Positions 54,818-63,665 of a stretch of DNA of 64,000 nt are shown here, one piece after another. Source of the DNA: Minisyncoccota bacterium. GTDB taxonomy: Bacteria > Patescibacteriota > JACMRA01. How positions within the stretch are numbered: position 1 is the stretch's first letter; every line of letters starts with the position of its first letter. A program made the translations under genes and the position numbers. The stretch is taken from the NCBI GenBank assembly GCA_014376695.1, contig JACMRA010000003.1, positions 1 through 64,000 on the forward strand. Direction: 5' to 3'. The notes beneath the pieces were generated by a model, which saw nothing but the letters and a program-made list of their open reading frames with translations, was not told the DNA's origin and made no database searches.

Positions 54818-55192
54818 TTACTTAAGAGTAACGCTAGCTCCAGCTCCAGACAATTCGTCCTTCAAGGCTGTTGCATCAGCTTTATTTAGTTTTTCAGCGA
54901 TTGTGAAAGGTGCGCTTTCAACCATAGTTTTGGCTTCTCCAAGTCCGATAGCTTTCTTTTCTTTTACAATCTTGATAATTGCAATTTTCTTATCAGCTGG
55001 TACGGATTCAACTACAACATCGAATTCAGTAGCTTCTTCGACAACGGCAGCGGCAGCAGTTGGGGCAGCGGCAGCGGCAGTTGGGGCAGCGGCGGAAACA
55101 TTGAAAGTTTCTTCGATGGCTTTTACTAGTTCACTGGCTTCTAATAAACTTAATGTTTTTAGTTCATCGATAATTTGGTTAATTTTGGACAT
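54818..55192 (-). CDS. rplL: 50S ribosomal protein L7/L12
   Basis: The stalk protein that recruits translation GTPases. The N-terminal dimerisation domain ('LSLLEASELVKAIEETFNV') is followed by an Ala/Pro hinge ('AAPTAAAAAPTAAAA') and the C-terminal domain 'EFDVVVESVPADKKIAIIKIVKEKKAIGLGEAK'. 124 aa. rplJ, its usual partner, is not upstream. The gene is a single unit divergent from tuf. Confidence 0.95.
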   Translation of the reverse strand: MSKINQIIDELKTLSLLEASELVKAIEETFNVSAAAPTAAAAAPTAAAAVVEEATEFDVVVESVPADKKIAIIKIVKEKKAIGLGEAKTMVESAPFTIAEKLNKADATALKDELSGAGASVTLK

Positions 55193-55225
55193 AATTTCGT
55201 TCAGGATTTACAATCTTTTAACCCA

Positions 55226-55254
55226 ATTTAGAATAGTTTTTAAAAAGCTGTCAA
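55226..55254 (-). promoter_or_regulatory. Promoter of rplL
   Basis: TTGACA, 17 bp, CTAAAT on the minus strand. Confidence 0.5.
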
Positions 55255-55295
55255 GTACATTAATATTCTTACTAAGATATTTTCTAATAGTTTCT

Positions 55296-55324
55296 TGACA
55301 AGGATTTACTTTTTATATAATAAT
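55296..55324 (+). promoter_or_regulatory. Promoter of tuf
   Basis: TTGACA with TAATAA at 17 bp or TATAAT at 15 bp. Confidence 0.7.
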
Positions 55325-55384
55325 CAGACTACTAGCTTATTGCTAAATAAATAATAAAACTTACTCAAATATAATTTAAATATT

Positions 55385-56575
55385 ATGGCTACTACAACAT
55401 TTGATCGAACCAAAACCCACGTAAACGTAGGAACTATTGGTCACGTTGATCACGGTAAAACTACTCTAACTGCTGCTATTTGTGCATATTCTGCAAAACA
55501 TGGCAATGCTAAACCTCGAGATTTCGCCTCTATTGACGCTGCTCCAGAAGAAAAAGCTCGCGGTATCACAATTAACACAGCTCACGTAGAATACGAAACT
55601 GCAACTCGACATTACGCCCACGTCGACTGTCCAGGACACGCTGACTACGTCAAAAACATGATCACAGGAGCCGCCCAAATGGACGCTGCTATCTTGGTAG
55701 TTGCCGCAACTGACGGACCAATGCCTCAAACCCGAGAACACATTCTTCTAGCTAAGCAAGTTGGAGTACCAAACATCGTTGTTTTCTTGAACAAGTGTGA
55801 TATGGTAGACGACGCTGAAATGAAAGAATTGGTTATCGAGGATATTCGAGATCTTTTGACTAAGAACGGATTCGACGGTGCTAATACCCCAATTATCGAA
55901 GGTTCAGCTCTTAAAGGACTCGAAGGAGATCCAGTCTGGGAAGCTAAAATTCAAGAACTCTTGGACACCCTAGACAGTTACATCGCAGATCCAGTTCGAG
56001 AAATTGACAAACCATTCCTAATGGCGATTGAAGATGTATTCACAATCACAGGGCGTGGAACTGTAGTTACAGGTCGAATTGAACGAGGAGCTGTTAATAT
56101 TAACGACAAAGTAGAAATTGTCGGACTTCGAGACACTCAAGAAACAGTTGTTACTGGTGTTGAAATGTTTAACAAGCAACTAGATCGAGGGCAAGCTGGA
56201 GACAACGCTGGGGTCTTACTTCGAGGTATTAACAAAGACCAAGTACAACGAGGACAAGTACTATCCAAGATTAAGTCCATCACTCCACACACTGCTTTTG
56301 AATGCGAAATGTACATTCTTAAGAAAGAGGAAGGAGGTCGACATTCAGCTATTATGCCTGGATACAAACCACAGTTCTATTTCCGAACTACTGATGTAAC
56401 TGGAACTATCGAATTCACGGACAAAACCAAGCAAATGGTATTGCCAGGCGACGTTAACGTCGGAATGAGTATTGTTCTTGAGAAGCCAATTGCCATGGAA
56501 GAAGGAATGCGTTTTGCAGTCCGAGAAGGCGGCCGAACAATCGGGGCTGGAGTTGTGACCAAGATTGTTAAGTAA
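55385..56575 (+). CDS. tuf: Elongation factor Tu
   Basis: Delivers aminoacyl-tRNA to the ribosome. The protein is full length (396 aa), with G1 'GHVDHGKT', the effector loop '[14 protein letters not shown]', G3 'DCPGHADY', G4 'NKCD' and G5 'SALKG'. Domains 2 and 3 carry '[13 protein letters not shown]' and '[24 protein letters not shown]'. Its codon choice is unlike the neighbouring genes: CGA and GGA codons dominate, typical for a highly expressed gene here. It is single, unlinked from rpsL-rpsG-fusA. Confidence 0.98.
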   Translation: MATTTFDRTKTHVNVGTIGHVDHGKTTLTAAICAYSAKHGNAKPRDFASIDAAPEEKARGITINTAHVEYETATRHYAHVDCPGHADYVKNMITGAAQMDAAILVVAATDGPMPQTREHILLAKQVGVPNIVVFLNKCDMVDDAEMKELVIEDIRDLLTKNGFDGANTPIIEGSALKGLEGDPVWEAKIQELLDTLDSYIADPVREIDKPFLMAIEDVFTITGRGTVVTGRIERGAVNINDKVEIVGLRDTQETVVTGVEMFNKQLDRGQAGDNAGVLLRGINKDQVQRGQVLSKIKSITPHTAFECEMYILKKEEGGRHSAIMPGYKPQFYFRTTDVTGTIEFTDKTKQMVLPGDVNVGMSIVLEKPIAMEEGMRFAVREGGRTIGAGVVTKIVK

Positions 56576-56613
56576 TTAACACAACAATTAATGAAATTCA
56601 CAAACCTAAAATT

Positions 56614-56644
56614 ACCTACTGCCTAATCGTGGTAGGTTTTTTTG
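56614..56644 (+). terminator. Terminator of tuf
   Basis: ACCTAC/GTAGGT hairpin with a 12 nt loop and a long T run. Confidence 0.9.
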
Positions 56645-56716
56645 TTGGTTTATCAAAAAAGCTTTTAAGCCAGCAGATAACTTGACATTGTATTATTTTA
56701 TAGGCACTATATAGAT

Positions 56717-57478
56717 ATGCTCAGGTGCGTATCGTGGAATATCTACAAAGACAACAAAGATCAAATAAAATCCTTCCAGACTTTGGTGGATTTAGAAAAT
56801 CCCGATGTAATTTGCTTGCAAGAAGTCAGTCCAAAGCTATTGGATTACCTTAAAAATACCCAAACAACTTATGAAGTCGAGTCCTGTCAGGATTTTAAAT
56901 GGAAAAAAGATTTTGTAGCCTACTTGGTTATATTGAGTAAATCCAAAATTTTACATAATTATACATCCCAGCTACATAACAAAAAAATTGGCTCCTTATT
57001 AGCCCGGCATAATGGAATTCGAGAACCAAGAGAGTTTCATTTTGTGGATCTGTTAATTCGAGAAGACTTTATTTTACGGGTAATTAACCTTCATTTGGAA
57101 GTTGCAACTGGGACTAAACGGCGTCAAGAAGAGTTTTACAACACTTTGTCTAATCTGAGTAACCATATCCCGAATGTGATTTGCGGCGATTTTAACATAT
57201 TTGCAAATCCACTTTTGAATATCTTCATTGGCTGGGCTTTTAACTTCGGATTGACTGATTATTTGGCTCTGGAGCGTGGAAAATTTGAAAAAATATTTAA
57301 TAAATTCGGATTAAAAAACCTACATTACAAAAAAATTACATACCCAAAATTCAGGCTGCAATTAGACCATATTCTTATAGATAATAAGCTCCAATCCAGA
57401 CAAACCCAAGTGGCAACCAATTTATTTGGTTCGGATCATTACTATATTTCAACTACTTTAGAACCAATCCCTAATTAA
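56717..57478 (+). CDS. Endonuclease/exonuclease/phosphatase family protein
   Basis: A 253 aa EEP fold: 'VSWNIYKDN' (first strand with Asn), 'VICLQEVSP' (metal-binding Glu), 'VINLHLEVA', 'VICGDFNIFANP' (D-x-N) and 'GSDHYYIS' (catalytic Asp-His). Members act on DNA, phosphoinositides or nucleotides, and the substrate cannot be deduced. A TTGACA element precedes it. The next gene starts 12 bp after it. Confidence 0.85.
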   Translation: MLRCVSWNIYKDNKDQIKSFQTLVDLENPDVICLQEVSPKLLDYLKNTQTTYEVESCQDFKWKKDFVAYLVILSKSKILHNYTSQLHNKKIGSLLARHNGIREPREFHFVDLLIREDFILRVINLHLEVATGTKRRQEEFYNTLSNLSNHIPNVICGDFNIFANPLLNIFIGWAFNFGLTDYLALERGKFEKIFNKFGLKNLHYKKITYPKFRLQLDHILIDNKLQSRQTQVATNLFGSDHYYISTTLEPIPN

Positions 57479-57490
57479 CTTTTACCGATT

Positions 57491-58501
57491 ATGAATCAAG
57501 AACCTCGGAACACCGACTTTGATGATGAGCAGCCCAACCTTTCGGATTTTAGCTACCGTATAAACTCCCTGCCAGGTACCCAGAAAAAAACTAGTCCCAT
57601 AGATAGAATTTTGGCCCCGAGGAACGCTCATAAGCTGCGAGTTTATTTGTTATTTTTGGCAGGTTGTATTTTTTTGACCGCAATTAGTGCCATAACTATC
57701 TCAGATGTTAACTTTTATGGCCAAAAAACATATATTGAATACGTCCAAAAATACTTGACGCAAGGTAATTACGGTTACATCTCTTTGATTATTATGTTAA
57801 TTGTTAATGCCTTTTGGGTTTTGATTAATGTGATTATTGAGTTTTTGGCTTTTAATCTTCAGTGGATACCTTCGAAGCCAACTCAGTATATAGAGAGCAA
57901 AAGCGCCAAAACTAACCAATATACTTCCCAATCAGTCGATAACCAAGTAGAGCAGTTCCTCTTAGATCTGGAAAAAAATATATCCGAATTCAGAGAATAT
58001 GAAAAGAATTTGATCGAGATAGAAAATTTGGAAGATGAAAAAGAGTACAAATTAATCCTCAACCATCCCGTCCTGTCCCCCTTTGCATTTGTTTGGATCG
58101 GACTAAAAAGAGTATTCCGTTTCTTGCAAAGAAGCCCACGAAAAACAAGCTACTATTTTGCAATTTCATTGATTAAATTATTTAGCATTTCTGATGGACT
58201 TCGTACGTTTTTGATTAACTCAATTGAAGTAATAGTCTACTATCTTAATCCGTTTAATCTATTTGAGGATTTGTATGATATTTTGATGACTCTCCTGATA
58301 AGGTTAATATTTCCGGCTATTTTAACACCGGTTATTCTTTTTTTCCCGATGAAAAATGGGATTATCTTGGACCAAGCCTGGAAGATAATTTTGTATATCG
58401 TGCTTGTTGGAGGTCTTCGGCTCGGAGCTGAGTTTTATTCGTTATATTTGAGATATTTGGCTAATAGTAAGCTACTAGAAGAACAATACAAAACCCTCTA
58501 A
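57491..58501 (+). CDS. Membrane protein of unknown function
   Basis: A 336 aa protein with a hydrophilic N-terminus (about 45 aa) and about five membrane helices: 'VYLLFLAGCIFLTAISAITI', 'GYISLIIMLIVNAFWVLINVIIEFLAF', and three between 260 and 325. An acidic linker ('LEKNISEFREYEKNLIEIEN') lies between. No family recognised. It overlaps nothing and ends 4 bp before ligA. Confidence 0.65.
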   Translation: MNQEPRNTDFDDEQPNLSDFSYRINSLPGTQKKTSPIDRILAPRNAHKLRVYLLFLAGCIFLTAISAITISDVNFYGQKTYIEYVQKYLTQGNYGYISLIIMLIVNAFWVLINVIIEFLAFNLQWIPSKPTQYIESKSAKTNQYTSQSVDNQVEQFLLDLEKNISEFREYEKNLIEIENLEDEKEYKLILNHPVLSPFAFVWIGLKRVFRFLQRSPRKTSYYFAISLIKLFSISDGLRTFLINSIEVIVYYLNPFNLFEDLYDILMTLLIRLIFPAILTPVILFFPMKNGIILDQAWKIILYIVLVGGLRLGAEFYSLYLRYLANSKLLEEQYKTL

Positions 58502-58505
58502 ACCT

Positions 58506-59231
58506 ATGCTCAGCGATCAAGAATACAAACAGCTGGTATTGATAGTCAACCAATATCGCGCCGATATACATTCAAACAACGGGGAACCAATTAGTGAAAG
58601 CGCGCTTGACGACCTCAAACACAAAATTACTCAATACGAAAACGAAAATTCTTCCAAAATTGATAAATCTAGCCCTAATTTGACCATAGCTGGAACGGTT
58701 TCTAAAGGTTTCCAAAAGTTCAGACACAAAAATCGAATGCTATCCTTGTGTGATATTTTTGATTTGGACGAGTTAAAAGATTGGAACGAGCGCAACTCCA
58801 ATTATCTAAAAAAAGAGGATGAACTAAATTTAGCTAGTACAGAATTTGTATGCGAACCAAAGATCGATGGCTTAGCCATATCACTGATTTATCAAGGTGG
58901 GGTGCTAACTCACGGAGTTACTCGGGGAGATGGATTCGAGGGGGAGAATGTAACTGTCAACGTGCTAGAAATTGCCAGTATTCCAAAGACTATTCTAGAT
59001 ACTAGAAGTATAGAAATTCGCGGCGAGATATACATTACCCATGTGGATTTTGAAGCTCTTAATCTATCCATTAGTCGTGGTGAATTAACAGGTAAAATGG
59101 GTAAAACGGGCGTTGATGGTATGTTTGCCAACTCACGTAATGTAGCCGCTGGTACCCTAAGGCAATTGAATTCTAATATCGTTCGCGAGCGAAAGTTGTC
59201 GTTTATAGCTTATAATGTAGGATTGTATTAA
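58506..59231 (+). CDS. ligA: NAD-dependent DNA ligase, N-terminal fragment
   Basis: A 241 aa protein. It keeps the Ia domain-like start and the adenylation domain up to 'NSRNVAAGTLRQLNS': 'FVCEPKIDGLAISLIYQGG' with the catalytic Lys in K-x-D-G, 'GVTRGDGFEGENVT', 'IEIRGEIYI'. It stops with TAA soon after 'LSFIAYNVG', in the middle of the adenylation domain. The OB, zinc, HhH and BRCT domains are missing. Neither other frame continues the family, and a convergent gene follows. It is an incomplete ligase unless the rest is encoded elsewhere. Confidence 0.9.
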   Translation: MLSDQEYKQLVLIVNQYRADIHSNNGEPISESALDDLKHKITQYENENSSKIDKSSPNLTIAGTVSKGFQKFRHKNRMLSLCDIFDLDELKDWNERNSNYLKKEDELNLASTEFVCEPKIDGLAISLIYQGGVLTHGVTRGDGFEGENVTVNVLEIASIPKTILDTRSIEIRGEIYITHVDFEALNLSISRGELTGKMGKTGVDGMFANSRNVAAGTLRQLNSNIVRERKLSFIAYNVGLY

Positions 59232-59273
59232 AAGCCCAAGCGTCAGAATCTAAACTAGGATTGTCCCACCCCT

Positions 59274-60089
59274 CTACAGGCCACATAATCCACGCAGGCA
59301 TGTGGAAATATTGGCAGTCAGTCTAAACTGCTTGTTATTGAGGTACTTGGCGTCAATTTGATACATTGTATTGAGAACTATACTTGCGGGCTGTAATTCG
59401 GGATGTCGAAGAGCCGTAAGACCTGTATTAATGTAGGCCTTAAAGAGTGGGGACGATAAAAAGTTAAGAAAGTAATCCCGCCTACTGTTAATTGAGTGAA
59501 TTTTGGAGAATAGCTCACTGATTCTTTGATAAAAAATCTGCATTTCGTAATCTGTATTTTGGTTAAGATTGAAACTAATATGTTCCGAAGTTAAGATTTT
59601 TAATTGGTCTAGCGATTCTATTTGACTCAAAGCTTGTAAATTTACAATGGTTCCTGTTGGTATAATTTTTGGTACATTACCACCAAGTAGGACACCTTGA
59701 TTAAGGAAGGAATTAGAAACAATTTTGGGGGCGGCGGGCTTGAAAAGGGTGTTAAGAACCTTAGTTACAGGGTTAGCGGCTTTGGGTTTTTCTAAATTTC
59801 TAAATTTATCCCTAATAATACGCAGGTGATCCAAAATTGCTGGGGCGTGTCCATTTGCTAAGCTGTGCTTAAGCCTAAGTTTATCAAGGGGCGCTATAAA
59901 ATTTACTTGGTTGGTGAGATAACTTTTGTCGCTTGGGGCTAGAAGTGGGGAGCTTTCTATGAGGGCCAGTAGTTCATTGTCGGTTGGAGCTCCGGGCGGG
60001 GTGGTTATTGGGTTATTTATAGCAACTGACGGCTGGACTGACTGGTTTGATATTATTGGTTCAAAAGGAGATGGCTGGACATTAGTCAT
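59274..60089 (-). CDS. Hypothetical protein
   Basis: A 271 aa protein that I do not recognise. The first 40 residues are Pro/Ser/Gln-rich ('NVQPSPFEPIISNQSVQPS'), and a helical body follows. No membrane segment is seen. The N-terminal helical module ('ELLALIESSPLLAPSDKSYL') is similar in style to that of the coiled-coil protein at 20015. It lies 54 bp after rsmA, so it may be co-transcribed with it. Confidence 0.6.
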   Translation of the reverse strand: MTNVQPSPFEPIISNQSVQPSVAINNPITTPPGAPTDNELLALIESSPLLAPSDKSYLTNQVNFIAPLDKLRLKHSLANGHAPAILDHLRIIRDKFRNLEKPKAANPVTKVLNTLFKPAAPKIVSNSFLNQGVLLGGNVPKIIPTGTIVNLQALSQIESLDQLKILTSEHISFNLNQNTDYEMQIFYQRISELFSKIHSINSRRDYFLNFLSSPLFKAYINTGLTALRHPELQPASIVLNTMYQIDAKYLNNKQFRLTANISTCLRGLCGL

Positions 60090-60143
60090 AGTAATGGCAT
60101 AAAATTAATTCTCGCAGTTGATAAAAGATAACATAATCTTAAA

Positions 60144-60968
60144 CTAATATCCCTTTTTGGTCAATTGCTCTAATACTAAATAATAGTTGTCGTGCTTTAG
60201 TCTAACTTTTGGATCGAGTCCCAAATCCTCCAAAAAATTGGTTACTGACTCTGTGTTTGGCAGTATTGATTTTAAATTATTGGCTAGGGTTTTGTTTGGT
60301 TGGGCAACTAACTTATGGAGTAAATTAAGCACCTTCTGTCTTTGAGCTGTAGTTTGTAAAAATTCTGGCAGAGTTTCTTTGGCCTTACCCGTCAAAAAGC
60401 TAGACATTACTTTTGGGGCTGGATAAAAATTACCGGGAGCTATATTAAATACTAATTTTGTATCCCAGATGAGATTGAGCCAGATGCCGAATAATGTGAC
60501 TTTTTTATCGGTTAAGATTGATTTTTGGGCTACTTCGCGTTGAACAATGACTCCGTACGAGGCGGCGGGATAATTGATCCCCATAGCCACGAGCATTCGA
60601 GAACCCGTAGAATAAGGCAGAGATGAAAACAAGTTGAATGAATCAGGTAAGAGAGGGTTATTAGCTAATTCTAGTTGCTCCAAGGCGTCTGTTAGCCGTA
60701 ATTCGATATTAGTTGGCGCATTTTTGATAAAGTCTTGCTGGTGAAGAAAATCAATGGCTTGTGGATCTAGTTCGAGGCACAAGATGGGCTGGCCAATTTT
60801 GAGCAGGTGAGCCGTCATATCACCGCGCCCAGGGCCGATTTCGATTAGTTTGTCGCTTGGGTTAAGACTAGCCAAAAAATCGGCAAATGTTTGGAATATC
60901 TTACTTTGCATCCCTGTGTTGACCAAAAAGTTTTGACTAAATTTTTTTTGGGGGATTAGAGTTGCCAT
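60144..60968 (-). CDS. rsmA: 16S rRNA dimethyladenosine transferase, divergent
   Basis: RsmA (KsgA) dimethylates two adenosines near the 3' end of 16S rRNA. The N-terminus 'KKFSQNFLVNTGM', the SAM motif I 'LIEIGPGRGDMTAHLL', 'LELDPQAIDFL' and the C-terminal helical domain ('VAQPNKTLANNLKSIL', 'DPKVR') match the family. Motif IV, usually N-(L/I)-P-Y, reads 'SSLPYSTGSRML', so the Asn that holds the target adenine is Ser. 274 aa is normal. It may be altered in specificity or slow. Confidence 0.85.
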   Translation of the reverse strand: MATLIPQKKFSQNFLVNTGMQSKIFQTFADFLASLNPSDKLIEIGPGRGDMTAHLLKIGQPILCLELDPQAIDFLHQQDFIKNAPTNIELRLTDALEQLELANNPLLPDSFNLFSSLPYSTGSRMLVAMGINYPAASYGVIVQREVAQKSILTDKKVTLFGIWLNLIWDTKLVFNIAPGNFYPAPKVMSSFLTGKAKETLPEFLQTTAQRQKVLNLLHKLVAQPNKTLANNLKSILPNTESVTNFLEDLGLDPKVRLKHDNYYLVLEQLTKKGY

Positions 60969-61065
60969 CGATAAAGAAGTAAAAATAGGTTTAAAAAATC
61001 TGGAGTGAAAGCCCCAGAAGAATTAATTTATCAAAAATTGATAACAATGTGAAAAAATAGTGTTA

Positions 61066-61142
61066 TGGTGGGTGTGACAGGATTCGAACCTGTGACCTCT
61101 TCATTATCAGTGAAGTGCTCTAACCAACTGAGCTACACACCC
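61066..61142 (-). tRNA. tRNA-Ile (GAU)
   Basis: A 77 nt cloverleaf with encoded CCA. The acceptor GGGTGTG/CACACCC is perfect, and the anticodon loop CTGATAA gives GAU. It is the partner of tRNA-Ile(UAU) at 47917. It follows rplO in the same direction. Confidence 0.95.
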
Positions 61143-61162
61143 TTAAAAAGCCAAAGAAATTG

Positions 61163-61606
61163 CTATTTAAGCAACTCTTTAACTCCTTTACTGAGAACGA
61201 TATTTTCTATCTCGTCAAATTTAATTGGGTTGTCTAGCTCTGTAGTTTCGCTGTTCCCCTTGATGATTTTAACGGTTTTGATTTTGTCGATAATTAGGCC
61301 TGCCTTAAGTAGGCTTTCCATATTAATGACAGCTCCAGATTCTAGTGTAGCGGCGATTCGTTCAATATATAGAACCTTGTGTGACTTAGTGTCCCAGGCC
61401 TTAAATCCTTTGATTTTTGGAGATCGAGCCATAATACCAGATCCGGCGTCTGACTGCCTTCCTGCAAAGAAAATTGGGATGTGGCCACGCTTGGTTTGTC
61501 CTTTGTTTCCTTTTCCGGCGTTTTTCCCGCGGTTACTTCCGATACCTCGTCCGACTCGCTGTTTTTTTTGGGTTACCAATTTTGGTAAGTTGCTTAAAGT
61601 GATCAT
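61163..61606 (-). CDS. rplO: 50S ribosomal protein L15
   Basis: A 147 aa protein with the L15 glycine/arginine-rich start 'KQRVGRGIGSNRGKNAGKGNKGQTKRGH' and 'FAGRQSDAGSGIMARSPKIKGF'. L15 joins 23S assembly. In most bacteria it lies between rpmD and secY in the spc operon. Here it follows rplY and precedes a tRNA. Confidence 0.93.
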   Translation of the reverse strand: MITLSNLPKLVTQKKQRVGRGIGSNRGKNAGKGNKGQTKRGHIPIFFAGRQSDAGSGIMARSPKIKGFKAWDTKSHKVLYIERIAATLESGAVINMESLLKAGLIIDKIKTVKIIKGNSETTELDNPIKFDEIENIVLSKGVKELLK

Positions 61607-61642
61607 AATCTATTTCTTTATTTATTTAACTGGTTAAAAATA

Positions 61643-62260
61643 TTATTTTACTACTGGTACTGGAGTCGGTACTTCTGTGATTGGGGTTGGAGCTTCTTCT
61701 TCTTGAGATTGCTCAACTAGATTAATTACAAGGCTGTCAGCTTCGTCCATAATTTGATAAGTTTTGCTAGTTGGTAAGTCAGAAACGCGAATATTAGTGT
61801 CGAAATCAACTAATGTAGATACATCAATCTTAATAACATCTGGCATTTGATCAGGGAGAGCTTGGATTGACAGAGTTTCCATAGCTATGTTAAGTACGCC
61901 TCCAAGGTTTTTGACTCCTGGCGCTTCGTTAATGATACTTATCGGTACTTCTGTAGTGATTTTCACTTTTAGATTAACTGCATAAAAATCAACGTGTCGA
62001 AGTGTTTTTTTGGATGGGTGAACGTCGATATCTTGAACAATACAAGGAGTTACATGACCGTCTATATCTAAGTCGATAACTCCGCTACGGTGAGATTCTT
62101 TGTAGACTTTGAGGAACTCGCGAGTATTAATTTGGAGAGGTGTACTTGGGAAATCTTTTGAGTAAATAACGGCTGGAGTGAGACCTTCTCGACTTAGAGT
62201 TTTTACTTTGTTACCGACAATTAATCGCTTTTGAGACTTAAGTTGGTGATGGCTTGTCAT
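61643..62260 (-). CDS. rplY: 50S ribosomal protein L25/general stress protein Ctc
   Basis: A 205 aa CTC-type L25. The N-terminal L25 domain starts 'GNKVKTLSREGLTPAVIYSKDF', and has 'VQDIDVHPSKKTLRHVDFYAV'. The C-terminal beta domain 'INEAPGVKNLGGVLNIAMET' follows. L25 binds 5S rRNA. An acidic/Pro tail ends the protein. The start at 62260 has the TATG context. Confidence 0.92.
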   Translation of the reverse strand: MTSHHQLKSQKRLIVGNKVKTLSREGLTPAVIYSKDFPSTPLQINTREFLKVYKESHRSGVIDLDIDGHVTPCIVQDIDVHPSKKTLRHVDFYAVNLKVKITTEVPISIINEAPGVKNLGGVLNIAMETLSIQALPDQMPDVIKIDVSTLVDFDTNIRVSDLPTSKTYQIMDEADSLVINLVEQSQEEEAPTPITEVPTPVPVVK

Positions 62261-62358
62261 ATATAATCTATAAATATTTAGTCTTGGTGTAATATCTTAA
62301 GTCTTTTAAGTTTTGTAATTTTTGTCAAACTAGGATTAACGTCAACCAAACAACAAAT

Positions 62359-62382
62359 TACCCACTGAAAATACTGTGGGCA
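62359..62382 (-). terminator. Terminator of recA
   Basis: TGCCCAC/GTGGGTA hairpin with a 10 nt loop and a T-rich tail ('ATTTGTTGTTT') on the minus strand. Confidence 0.5.
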
Positions 62383-62407
62383 AGAATTGTTGTGAGTTGA
62401 TTTAAGT

Positions 62408-63553
62408 TTATTCTCCTGATTCATCAATATCGGGCATATCGTCTTCGGGGTTGTCTGAGGGTTGAGTATCCCCAGATTCCAAGGCCAGTTTACCGGAGCG
62501 TATTTTTTCTTTGAATTCGGCGATGATAGCATCCCTTGCTTGATCCAAAACGGCTGGATTAGCATAAAAGTATTTTTTGGATTGTTCACGTCCAACTCCA
62601 AGTTTAACCGACTCTTGACCAGGAAGATTTAGACTGTAAGTGTTACCAGATTTGCTAATTATATCGAAATTGACACCGATATCGATAATCTCTCCGGCGA
62701 TAGATATTACACCAGGTTCGTCGAACATAAGTTCTACAATTGCAGTTTTAAATGGAGCTGCGAGCTTGTTTTTGACTAGCTTTACCTTGACTTGGATACC
62801 GAGATCTTCGGTTCCTGATTTGATCATTCCGATTTTTCGGACGTCGAATCGCTGAGATGCATAGAATTTGAGAGCTTGTCCGCCAGTTGTTGTCTCTGGA
62901 CTACCAAACATTACCCCAATCTTGAGTCGGATTTGGTTAATGAAGATTACGACGGTGTTGGATTTGGAAATAACTCCAGTAAGCTTTCGAAGGGCTTGGG
63001 ACATCAATCTGGCTTGTACACCCATAGAAGCGTCTCCCATATTGCCCTCGATTTCGGATTTTGGGACTAAAGCTGCAACTGAATCGATAACCACAACGTC
63101 AAAGGCTGAGGATCGAACCAGGCTGTCTACTATTTCTAGGGCTTGTTCGCCGTTATCTGGTTGGGCTACATATAACTCGTTGAGATTAACACCTAATTTG
63201 GCGGCCCATGTTGGGTCAAAAGCATGTTCGGCGTCGATCAAAGCTGCGGCACCACCGTTTTTCTGGGCTTGGGCTATTGTCGAAAGGGCGAGGGTAGTTT
63301 TTCCACTGGATTCTGGGCCGAATATCTCGACAATACGTCCGACTGGTAGTCCGCAAACTCCGGTTGCTATATCTATGGCCAGAGATCCTGTTGATATAAC
63401 CGGTGTGTCTGAGATGACTTCATTCATCTTCATAATAGCACCGTCTCCGTAGGTATCTTTGATTTGGGAAATGATCATTGCGATCATCTTTTTTTTCTCT
63501 TCTTGGTTTGTTGTTGTTTGGTTCACTGTTTTGGTAGAGTCTTTTTTGGCCAT
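62408..63553 (-). CDS. recA: Recombinase RecA
   Basis: Drives homologous pairing and SOS induction. Full length, 381 aa. '[19 protein letters not shown]' (Walker A), '[19 protein letters not shown]', '[21 protein letters not shown]' (Walker B and L1) and '[29 protein letters not shown]' (L2). The C-terminus is acidic, as is usual. A TTGACA/TAAATA promoter lies upstream. No clear LexA box is seen. Confidence 0.97.
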   Translation of the reverse strand: MAKKDSTKTVNQTTTNQEEKKKMIAMIISQIKDTYGDGAIMKMNEVISDTPVISTGSLAIDIATGVCGLPVGRIVEIFGPESSGKTTLALSTIAQAQKNGGAAALIDAEHAFDPTWAAKLGVNLNELYVAQPDNGEQALEIVDSLVRSSAFDVVVIDSVAALVPKSEIEGNMGDASMGVQARLMSQALRKLTGVISKSNTVVIFINQIRLKIGVMFGSPETTTGGQALKFYASQRFDVRKIGMIKSGTEDLGIQVKVKLVKNKLAAPFKTAIVELMFDEPGVISIAGEIIDIGVNFDIISKSGNTYSLNLPGQESVKLGVGREQSKKYFYANPAVLDQARDAIIAEFKEKIRSGKLALESGDTQPSDNPEDDMPDIDESGE

Positions 63554-63604
63554 AGAAATATGATTAAAAAATTAGTTAGTATTAATGCTCGATTAATAAT
63601 CAAA

Positions 63605-63632
63605 TATTTATTTTGATATTTTTTCTTGTCAA
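63605..63632 (-). promoter_or_regulatory. Promoter of recA
   Basis: TTGACA, 16 bp, TAAATA on the minus strand. Confidence 0.5.
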
Positions 63633-63665
63633 GAAATTCTCAGATTTAGCCAAATATTCATCAAC

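Noticed and set aside
13504-59231. Recoded TGA as cause of short alaS, gyrB and ligA
   Set aside because: The stops are TAG, TAA and TAA, and other genes end normally with TGA.
59200-59400. Frameshift continuation of ligA
   Set aside because: Translation of the other two frames after the stop gives no LigA-like sequence, and a convergent gene occupies the region.
62868-63452. 194 aa ORF opposite recA
   Set aside because: It is antisense to the most conserved part of recA and is explained by recA codon use.
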